From Mixophyes australis (Eukaryota > Chordata > Amphibia > Anura > Limnodynastidae), in assembly GCA_036250195.1 (NCBI GenBank), contig JAVHZZ010000011.1, positions 58,842,919-58,906,918 on the forward strand: DNA of 64,000 bases. The letters run 5' to 3'. The notes under the pieces were generated by a model. That model did not search any database. It was not told the origin of the DNA and was given only the letters and a program-made list of their open reading frames with translations. Positions within the stretch are counted from its first letter, which is position 1. Each line of letters opens with the position of its first letter. Shown one piece after another: positions 31,575-40,320 of the stretch. The position numbers and the translations under genes are program-made.

Positions 31575-33794
31575 GTGTATCCACTTTCGTTACCTAAAAC
31601 TCAAGCTACATCTGAATACATCCAAGAGAATCTCCAGCGAGGATTTATTCGACCTTCTACCTCTCCCGCTGGAGCAGGGTTTTTCTTCGTAAAAAAGAAG
31701 GATGGGTCATTACGCCCCTGCATAGATTTCCGTGGACTTAACGCCATAACTATCAAAAATCGGTATCCCATTCCATTAATTACTGAGTTATTTGATCGTA
31801 TCAAGGGAGCCCGGATCTTTACCAAGTTGGATCTTCATGGTGCCTACAATTTAATTCGAATCAGGTCCGGTGACGAATGGAAGACAGCTTTCAACACCAG
31901 AGATGGGCATTATGAATGTTTAGTAATGCCCTTCGGGTTATGTAATGCCCCCGCTGTTTTCCAGGGTTTCATTAATGAGATCTTCCGGGACTTGTTATAT
32001 GATTGTGTCGTCGTCTATCTGGACGACATATTGATCTTTTCGCAGGACCTGCCTTCTCATCATCAACATGTGGCAGAGGTCCTTTCCAGACTCCGGAAAA
32101 ATTCATTATTCTGCAAGTTAGAAAAATGTTCATTTGAGTTGCCTCAGATTCCATTTTTGGGATATATTGTCTCCGGAATTGGTCTTCAGATGGATCCAGA
32201 AAAGGTGAATGCTGTGTTACATTGGCCTCAGCCAACTACTCTTCGTGCAATTCAGCGTTTTTTAGGTTTTGCCAATTACTATAGACGCTTCATTCAAGAT
32301 TTTTCCTCGATTGCATCTCCTATTGTGGCCCTAACTCGTAAAGGGGCCAATACTAAACAATGGTCCACTGAGGCTCTTCAAGCCTTCCAGTTTCTCAAAG
32401 AGTCCTTCTCCTCCGCTCCTGTTCTTCGACAGCCTGATGTGACGCTTCCCTTCTTCCTAGAGGTAGATGCCTCTAATGTTGGTTTAGGAGAAATTCTCAC
32501 CCAAAGATCGGAGCAACAAAAATTCCACCCTTGTGCCTTTTACTCTCGGGGTCTTCTGCCTGCGGAGAAGAATTATACCATCGGGGACAAGGAGTTGCTG
32601 GCTATAAAAGTAGCATTAGAGGAATGGAGATATTTGTTGGAGGGAGCTCGTCATCCTGTGACAATTTTTACTGATCATAAAAATTTGTCATATTTACAGT
32701 CTGCTCAATGTTTGAATCCTCGTCAAGCAAGATGGTCTCTTTTCTTTTCTCGTTTTGAACTAATCATAACCTTCAAACCAGCTGCAAAAAATAAAAAAGC
32801 AGACGCCCTATCTCGAGCTTTTGTGACGTCCTCAGACATTCAAGATGGTCCCAACCACTCTATATTAGACCCCAAATGTGTTTCTCTGGCTGCTTCTTCC
32901 ACTAAGGTGCTACCATTTGTGAGAACCCTCGTGCCTCCTGCTCTTAGGAAGAAAATCCTTTCGTGGTTTCACTCTTCTCGTTTTTCTGGACACTCTGGTG
33001 AACGCAAGACCTTTGAAATTCTTTCTCGAAGTTACTGGTGGCCTTCTATGAGGAAAGATGTCAAAGATTTTGTGGCTGCGTGTGAATTGTGTTCCCAGTT
33101 TAAGACTCCCCGCAAAACTCCAGCGGGTTTGCTTCAACCACTACCCATTCCTTCCAAGCCGTGGACCCATATTAGTATGGACTTTGTTACTGATCTTCCT
33201 CCTAGTAAAAACTGCAATACTATTTGGGTAGTGGTGGACAGATTTTCGAAGATAGCACATTTCGTTCCTTTGACCGGTTTACCTTCTTCATCTACTCTGG
33301 CTGATTATTTCATCAAAGAAATCTTCCGTATTCATGGATGTCCTTCCGAGATTGTTTCAGATAGAGGAGTACAATTCGTTTCCAGATTCTGGCGGGCCCT
33401 CTGTAAGACCTTGGGTATCCGATTATCACTCTCATCCTCCTACCATCCTCAATCTAATGGACAAACCGAAAGGGTCAATCAAGATCTTGAGACTTTTATG
33501 AGGATGTTCTCTTCAGCCAGCCAAGACAACTGAGTAGATTTGCTTCCATGGGCTGAATTCGCTCATAACAACATGTATCATGAATCATCTGCTAAAACTC
33601 CATTCTTTGTGGTTTACGGTCACCATCCGTCTTTTCTGGAATTTCCTGCCCTCCCTCCCACCCAAGTTCCTGCTGTAGAGACTGTTTGTCAGACCTTCAA
33701 AAATATTTGGTCTCAGGTCAAAACCTGTTTAAAGAAGACATCTGCCAGATATAAGTCTTTTGCAGATAAAAGAGACGGGCTATTCAGCCACTGA
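31575..33794 (+). pseudogene. Gypsy RT, RNase H and integrase, one stop
   Basis: A long frame with all RT palm motifs ([21 protein letters not shown] at residues 148-151), RNase H (LEVDASNVGLG at about 296-305, FTDHKN), the integrase zinc site (H466, H473, C503, C506) and the D-D-x35-E triad (MDF D536, SDRG D596, NGQTE E632). A TGA at 33531-33533 interrupts the integrase; the same frame continues ([11 protein letters not shown]) to about 33780, where a frameshift follows. One oddity is GLGEIL in RNase H where neighbours have GAGAIL. The start given is the frame start; the natural protein is part of a larger polyprotein. Confidence 0.93.
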
Positions 33795-34251
33795 AAATCG
33801 GAGATCGTGTTTGGTTATCAACCAAAAATATTCGTTTGAAGGTCCCATCTATGAAGTTCACTCCTTGTTTTATTGGTCCGTATAGGATCATTCAAGTGAC
33901 AAATCCAGTTTGTTTCAAACTTCTACTACCTAAGAACCATCGTATTTCCAATGCCTTCCATGTGTCTTTGCTCAAACCTCTTATCATCAACCGTTTCTCG
34001 GTCCCTCCTTCAGCTCCTCGGCCAGTTCAAATTCATCAAGAGGAGGACTTTGAGATTACTCACATATTGGATGCAAAAATTTCGCGAGGAGTTCTTAGTT
34101 TCCTCGTTCATTGGAAGGGCTTTGGTCCTGAGGAGCAGTCATGGATCAAAGCAGAAGATCTCAACGCTCCAGCTCTTCTTAAGAAGTTTTATTCCAAGTT
34201 TCCGGACAAACCCGGTTCCAGGTGTTCTGTGCCCACCTTTAAAAGGGGGGG
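33795..34251 (+). pseudogene. Gypsy integrase C-terminus and chromodomain
   Basis: After a frameshift near 33785 the frame gives IGDRVWLSTKNIRL, FTPCFIGPYRII, SNAFHVSLLKPLIIN and a chromodomain (FEITHILDAKISRGVLSFLV, WKGFGPEEQSWI). It ends with the conserved tail (KFPDKPGSR) just before the polypurine tract at about 34240-34251. The chromodomain probably guided integration to particular chromatin, as known for chromovirus-type Gypsy elements. Confidence 0.9.
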
Positions 34252-34254
34252 TAC

Positions 34255-35582
34255 TGTCACTCACCGGACTGTGAGTGCCATTTCCCATGTGTTCAGGAAC
34301 CGTGGCCGTCCGCCATCCTGAGGGTCTGCGAATGTGCAGCCCTTATCAAACCTTCAGTACCTGTTGCTTTTAATTGATTGGATGATCAGGCAACCCTCCC
34401 TATTTAAACCACCTGTGATCATTACCTGGTTGCCTGATCTTGGAGTCTCATTCCCCATGAGCCTCTGAAGGTGTTCCTGTGTTCCTCGTGTATTCAGCTC
34501 CTGCTGATTCCTGTTTACTGCTATTGTGGTTTCCAGACCACTTCAACTCTCCTGTGTTCATCGTGCCTGCACTCAGCTGATTCCTATCTGCTATTACTAC
34601 CGGACTCCTGTTCGTTTCAACTCTCCTGTGTTCATCGTGCCTGCACTCAGCTGATTCCTATCCGCTGCCTCCGTTACTACTACAGAGTTCCTGATTGTCT
34701 CAACTCTCCTGGGTTTATTGTGTCAGCTCTTCGCTGCCTCCGTTACTACTACAAGGTTCCAGACCGCCTCTACTCTCCCGTGTTCAGCGTGCCTTCTCTC
34801 CGCTGCCTCCACCACTTCTACTGGATACCAGCCAGCCTCAACTCTCCCGTGTTCTTCATGTTTCCAGTTCAACTTACTACTGCTTCCTGAGTATTGCTTC
34901 GTTTGATTCTGGATTACCTGCCGTGCGCTGCACCAACCTGATTACCGCTTCCACCCTCCAGTGGTCTCTCCTCCTGCCGGCCTTCAGCCGTTCAGGTATC
35001 CCTGCACGTCTCTCTGACAGCCTGCTCTCCTGAACCGCGGTATGCATACTTTCCATTGGTTTGTCAGTTATCGTTGTATTGTGGATATCAATGTGGGATC
35101 CAGTTCTGTGTGCCCCGTGTATACTCTGCTTTACATTCATCTCCTCATGCCACTCCTCACATATATATAGCAGTGGTACAACTTGCTGACGCAGACCACT
35201 GACTCCTGTTTCCTGTGACACCAGTTTCAAGTATCCTCTCACATAAGCAGTGGTACAACTTGCTATACGCAGACCACTGACTTCCCCGTTACCTACTTTC
35301 ACCTTGATTCCATTCCTTCACTATAGACAGCGGTACAACTTGCTATTCGCAGACCACTGACTTTCCTCACGTTTCCTTGTCCATCTGGTTCCTCGTGTAC
35401 ATTCATCTACTCATTACCAGTTGCTGCTAGTCATAGACTTTCCTCGAGCATTCTCTCACCATCTGCTGTTTCTCCTGTTCCGTTGTCACCCTGTTACCAG
35501 AGAACCATAGTACCAACTATATTACTCTGGTAAGTCCATCATCTGGTGATATCCTGGGCAAAGACTCCTAGTGCCCGTGACA
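34255..35582 (+). repeat. 3' LTR of the plus-strand Gypsy (1328 bp), promoter intact
   Basis: TATTTAAA at 34401-34408 is a TATA box and GCCTGATCTT at 34432-34441 marks the expected transcript start. It lacks two segments present in the 5' LTR: one hairpin module, and about 120 bp near 29250-29395. Three hairpin modules remain (35171-35201, 35248-35279, 35328-35359). Confidence 0.92.
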
Positions 35583-36009
35583 GCTTCAGATGACAATTTG
35601 CCACGTATTGAATAAAGCGATAGGAGTGGTTGAATATACACCTCTCTAATAATGGTTATATCGCATTCATATGGCAGCGGTGGAAAACAAGTATATGTGA
35701 CTTGTCCGCCGTTCGTATGTTAGTGTAGCCAATACAGAATAAGTCCAGCCATAGATAAGTAAATCGGGCTTACCCGCCTCGGCAATACGAATTGAAGATG
35801 TAGGTCCTCCGTCTCAGCGGCTAATCAGTCCAAATAGAAACTTGAATCTTGGTGCACACCAATAAATCCGTCCGGACAAACACAAATAGTGTGGAAAAGG
35901 TTCCTTATGAGAACTTGTATAAATGAATAGCACCTCTGGAGACAATGTAACAAAGAGTCTTCACAATCAATGAGGCCAGAGAAAAAGAGTGTAAATACTC
36001 CGTGGAGCC

Positions 36010-36093
36010 AGCAATACCTTGCGGCGCGTTTCGTCTGTCAGAGCAGACTTTATCAAGTCTGCTCTGACAGACGAAACGCGTCGCAAGGTATTG

Positions 36094-36095
<2 letters not shown>
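36010..36095. repeat. Near-perfect 41-bp inverted repeat, two GAAACGCGTC motifs head to head
   Basis: The left arm (36010-36050) and right arm (36055-36095) are reverse complements with one mismatch, separated by TATC. Each arm contains GTCTG...CAGACGAAACGCGTC, the hammerhead-like core seen in the other Penelope-type element. A (TA)n run follows at 36098-36132. Confidence 0.9.
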
Positions 36096-36136
<41 letters not shown>

Positions 36137-36665
36137 CATTATTAGAGAGGTGTATATTCAACCACTCCTATCGCTTTATTCATTACATGGCAAATTGTCA
36201 CCTGAAGCTTTTGGTGTGAATTTGGCATCACGGAGCCTCTGTATACATATCGTTACTAAGAACTTTCACTTTATTGTCTGAAGACATTTTTTGGAAACAT
36301 CGATAGTTCCGTGGAATAAAAGGATAAATCTGTGGAATTTTTTCCTATATGGGTCATTGAGCCTGTGCACTAGTTTGTGTGTAATATTGGTATTTTTTTA
36401 ATTGTTTGTATATGAAGTAAATACTATTTTATACTTATTATTGCCTTTTTAGTTGATTTTATCATATAATATTTATCTATACTAGGTCATCTTATACGCA
36501 ATCTGTCTTTTTGTATCTATCTATGTTTTTTAGAGGACTTGCACCTCCTCTATTTGATTTGCTGCACTTGATGTCCTATCTATATTTACTTGTCTGTTGT
36601 ATTGCCTATTAGCGCCTGAGACCCTTTAGTATATTGTTAGTTTGTTTAGTGCTCCCAGAGCTTGT

Positions 36666-37097
36666 GCCAGAACTGAATTCAGTGAGACTGAGGTTGTAAA
36701 ACTGGTTAAATTCAGTATAATACAAAAATGAATTTATCACTTTCACATGTATTGATTGACACCTCGTACATGAAGTTTTAAAACTGATATATTCATTATT
36801 TTTGTTATACCTTAGTACCACTTTAATATACATCTAACCAATATCTGCAACAACAACAAATGTAAGTAAAAGAACAAGAAAAAAAATAGTAAAATGTTAT
36901 TCAGAATAACAATTACTAGTTTATAATATTATTACTTACATACATGTGATAATTGTTAACATCAGTTAGCAACATCATAAAACAATTTAGTGGATCCAGC
37001 TTCTTGCCAATTTTCTCTTATGAACATCAGTGGTTCTATGTTATTATGGTCACATATATTTTGGAACGTGCTTTGTTTATTGATATTATTGTTTCAG
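36666..37097. other. End of intron 1
   Basis: AT-rich intron sequence after the target duplication. The acceptor at 37096-37097 is TTGTTTCAG preceded by a T-rich tract. No other feature is seen. Confidence 0.6.
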
Positions 37098-37252
37098 AGC
37101 TCTTGTGGACATCCTCCGTCACCAGTCAGTTCCAGGGAGCCATGGTGAAAGAAATAATAGCACAACTGTGAGTTCAGGAACACATGACAATGGACCATCT
37201 CGTCCTCCAAAAAACCTCTATAACCCAGTAAAATCTGCAAAGAGCAACCATG
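37098..37252 (+). CDS. shisa7: shisa7-like gene, second coding exon
   Basis: The 155-bp exon is bounded by TTGTTTCAG| and |GTGAGTAA. Its first base completes the arginine codon split at 8238, and the frame then reads ALVDILRHQSVPGSHG, followed by a Ser/Thr-rich stretch and PSRPPKNLYNPVKSAKSNH. From memory, ALVDILRHQ followed by PPKNLYN is the conserved intracellular block directly after EINVPR in SHISA7. The residues lie in the cytoplasmic tail that in known family members connects to PDZ scaffolds. The exon ends with one base of the next codon, so the following exon should begin with two bases. I found no candidate third exon up to 64 kb. Confidence 0.9.
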
Positions 37253-37358
37253 GTGAGTAAACCCAGGGGAGACTTTCCCACATTAAAATGTAGACAGAGA
37301 ATAATAATAATGTAATAATACAAAAATGGCAATATCATAAGCTATTCATAGACTAGAG

Positions 37359-37506
37359 CAGGGGTAGGCAACCTGCGGCTCTCCAGGTGTTGGGAAACTA
37401 TAAATCCCAGCATGCCTTGCCAACTACCTGCTGGTTATCTACTGGCAAAGCATGCTGGGACTTGTAGTTTCACAACACCTGGAGAGCCGCAGGTTGCCTA
37501 CCCCTG
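37359..37506. mobile_element. 148-bp hAT-type MITE with 8-bp target duplication
   Basis: Inverted ends CAGGGGTAGGCAACCTGCGG and CCGCAGGTTGCCTACCCCTG extend into about 60-bp arms containing the AGCATGCTGGGACTTGTAG core. It is flanked on both sides by GACTAGAG (37351-37358 and 37507-37514), the 8-bp duplication diagnostic of hAT transposition. It lies in intron 2, 106 bp after exon 2. Confidence 0.95.
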
Positions 37507-37514
37507 GACTAGAG

Positions 37515-38331
37515 TATATTCTGTGCATTCATAACCAATTAAGAGGAATTCCCTACATGTCAACAGTTGCTGAAGATTTGTTCCCCATAAATATTGATGT
37601 GGGATGTGCAGCAGTTGCTAATGTAAACATTGGTACATTCAGCTTGAATTATCTGTGTGTACTAGAGTTCACATATTTGTTCAAATAGGAATACAGTATA
37701 TCAAACACATATATGTGAATATATTTTTTTAATTAGATTGAGCTGTCTGCACACACTGGAAGTTCAAGTCACATTGTATATATTAGATACTTCAATCTTT
37801 TTCACATGAAGTCACTAATTTATATGAGAAGCTGTAGTTACTGGTATTTTTAAGAAAAGTTACTTTTCTTATAAAATAACTGATATGAAAAACAATAATT
37901 TAAGCAAATATCGATAAATTAATAAATGTAAAAAATAAATTGGAACACTAATGAATTGATGGGAACAGCTTAATAGATTTTTGTCTTTCCTTTTTGTCGG
38001 TTTTGAGCATGAGAGAGAAAAAGGACAGAGAAGTAAACAGAAAGCCAAGAAATGCAGTAGTATATTACTTGACTTTAATGGATCAAAAAATGATATTGTA
38101 CTGATTGTGTTGTTATTGGTTCCATGTCAGTGCCAGGCTGGGAGGGTGGTGCTACGCTGTGAAATGACAGCGCAGTGTCAAACTCCCTACCAAGGGCAAG
38201 CGCAGGGTTTCTAAAGAGGGATTTCCAAAAGTGTGATATCGTAAAAAACAAACAAAAACTTGCCACAGTAAGTCTCCACTATACATTACAAAAGCAATGC
38301 CATTGTGCCTTATGAAAACTAGTAGCAATGT

Positions 38332-38370
<39 letters not shown>

Positions 38371-38738
38371 TATATATATAAAGTTTGAGAGAGAGAGAGC
38401 GAGAGAGAGAAAGATGTGCGCTCACCCTCGTGTTGGTTCTAAACCGGCTTCATGTTTCGGCTTTGCTACCGGTTTTCTCGCAAAAGGTTTTGGTTTGGAT
38501 CTGGATTTTCAGACATTTCCAGTCTATTTTTCTAATGATCCCTTTACAATGGTCCCAAATTTCACCAATTTTGGCCAAAGTCTGCAGCGAGCTGTTTTAA
38601 TGAAGGATTTTGTAACTTTGTTCTTATTACATTTGCTTTCTCTGATTCAATTTAAAAAATAGTAAATTGAATAGTGTTGATGTCTCGCTTTCATTGTACC
38701 CAAACCTCCTTTGCATGTTCAGACTTACTATTACTGCA
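37515..38738. other. Intron 2 sequence with a (TA)n run and GA-rich tract
   Basis: No gene is seen. A (TA)n microsatellite lies at about 38334-38380, followed by a GAGAGA tract (38387-38410). Confidence 0.5.
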
Positions 38739-38739
38739 A

Positions 38740-39340
38740 TTGAATTAATAAATAATCACATCGGCACCAATGTGAATTTTGCAAAAGGTCACAGTTTTTA
38801 TTGAACAAAAATGGTGGCAGAGAGAGCAATGCGAGTCAGCTAACACCTAATAGCAAAACCAAACAGTGGAAGGTCAGATTGCTATTACACCACTGGTCCA
38901 AGGATATAATCCTTTATAATGGTACGGCTCCCTAGAAACTGTCATAAGCTTTTAGAACCAACAGGCAAGGTCTTCACCTATTTCAGACGCTTTTCCCATA
39001 GAGTTGGACGCACTCACAGGTAATCGGATGCCCCCAGGACAGCTTATGAGCAGGAAGCAGTAGCAACACCCCTTCTTGGGGACTACCTCTGCTGCAAGTC
39101 TCGGGCAGTCCCTGTTACCCTGGGTTTGGATGAAATTTACCCCAGAGCAATGATTTTTCTGCCCTCATTTCCACATAAATATATGGTTTGATTCAGAAGA
39201 GCAGGATTACAGCACAGAACATATAAGAAAAACAAGATAGGAAAGCCCTGCTCTTGGCTACCAATGAATGCCCTGGCATTGTGTGCCTAAACTTTGAATT
39301 TTTGTAAGATGGGTGCAGGCCACCTTGTTCTATTTATTTT
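38740..39340. repeat. Unclassified interspersed repeat
   Basis: ATGGTGGCAGAGAGAGCAAT near 38810 resembles ATGGTGGCGGAGAAAGAGCA near 53149. The segment 39079-39325 (CCTTCTTGGGGACTACCTCT onward) recurs in part at 39490-39645 and at 43785-44062. These are therefore copies or pieces of one or two dispersed families. I cannot assign the class and see no coding frame. Confidence 0.55.
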
Positions 39341-39489
39341 CCAAAATGCCTAACTCTATTCATTCATGCCACTGTCCATGCAACGACCTCTGCCTGTTAA
39401 TTTAATTACAGCCATGCAACCCGGCTGCTTGTTACTAGCAGGGACACAGCGGCAGTGTGAGGTGTCCCAGTTGTCCTGGCATAAGAGTA

Positions 39490-39645
39490 AGTACACCCCT
39501 TCTTGGGGCCCGCCTCTGCTCCAAGTCACCTTTACCCCGGGGTTGGAGAAAACTTACCCCAGGGTAATGATTTTTCCACCCTCCCTCCCACATAAATATT
39601 TATAGTCCCCTGGTTTGATTCAGAAGGGCAGCATTACAACACAGA
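39490..39645. repeat. Second copy of the repeat seen at 39079-39325
   Basis: CCTTCTTGGGGCCCGCCTCT, then GGAGAAAACTTACCCCAGGG and TTTGATTCAGAAGGGCAGCA match the copies at 39079 and 43785. Unclassified. Confidence 0.6.
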
Positions 39646-39906
39646 TCTACCTCACTCCAAGGACAATGCCATCTTGAATTCCACCATTTAACATTGTGCC
39701 CTCTCATCATCATGAAGGATTTGCAAATCTGCCACCTGTGGATTTGCTTTTTCTGATTCAACTAAAAAAATAATTAACCATACTTTACAGTTCTCTAACT
39801 CCATCACATAGCATAAATCATCATACATCATATCTTCATCTTTTTATGTATTCTTTGGCAGGTCCAAAATCTGCCCTGTTAATTTCTCAGAAAGTGGACT
39901 TTTAAA

Positions 39907-40272
39907 TCATCATCATCATCATCATTTATTTATATAGCGCCACTAATTCCGCAGCGCTGTAAAGAGAACTCATTCACATCAGTCCCTGCCCCATTGGAGC
40001 TTAGTCTAAATTCCCTAATATAGAAACATGCTCACATACAGACACAGACAGACAGACAGACAGACAGAGAGGGAGAGACTAGGGTCAATTTTGATACCAG
40101 CCAATTAACCTACCAGTATGTTTTTGGAGTATGGGAGGAAACCGGAGCACCTGGAGGAAACCCACGCAAACACAGGGAGAACATATAAACTCCACACAGA
40201 TAAGGTCATGGTCGGGAATTAAACTCATGACCCCAGTGCTGTGAGGCAGAAGTGCTAACCACTAGGCCATTG
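39907..40272 (-). repeat. LINE 3' end (L2-like) with (ATC)n tail
   Basis: It begins with ATCATCATC followed by TTATTTATATAGCGCCACTA, the usual minus-strand 3' end of L2-type LINEs, and contains the widely dispersed AACCCACGCAAACACAGGGA segment. There is no coding region. It is immediately followed by a further, longer L2 copy. Confidence 0.7.
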
Positions 40273-40320
40273 TCAAGACATGTTTTGGGCAACAAAATGT
40301 GCATCAATGTAAATATATAT

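Larger units (their letters stand above)
28719..35582 (+). mobile_element. Plus-strand chromodomain Gypsy with damaged 5' LTR
   Basis: The LTRs (28719-29999 and 34255-35582) begin TGTCAC and end GTGACA. The element is flanked by GCTTC at 28714-28718 and 35583-35587 (5-bp target duplication) and lies inside the inverted-arm element. Order: LTR, primer site, gag, protease, RT, RNase H, integrase, chromodomain, purine tract (AAAAGGGGGGGTAC), LTR. The 5' LTR lacks 323 bp containing the TATA box and transcript start, so the copy cannot be transcribed from its own promoter. Coding parts carry at least two nonsense codons and two frameshifts. Confidence 0.92.
28407..36649 (+). mobile_element. Penelope-like (pLTR-type) inverted-arm element, split by a Gypsy
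   Basis: The left arm (28407-28718 plus 35588-35656) is the reverse complement of the right arm (36134-36515), over about 380 bp. The right side extends a further 134 bp. Both outer ends are flanked by TGCTCCCAGAGCTTGT (28391-28406 and 36650-36665), a 16-bp target duplication. No reverse transcriptase remains; the core (35657-36133) contains a hairpin of two head-to-head GACGAAACGCGTC motifs and a (TA)n run. The same motif and a similar 3' end (TAGCGCC) occur in the Penelope-like element at 56278-61312, which is why I assign it to that group. It contains the Gypsy at 28719-35582. Confidence 0.75.

Noticed and set aside
36098..36132. A target duplication or terminus at the (TA)n run within the inverted-arm element
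   Set aside because: The run lies inside the element between hairpin and right arm; the true outer duplication is the 16-bp TGCTCCCAGAGCTTGT.
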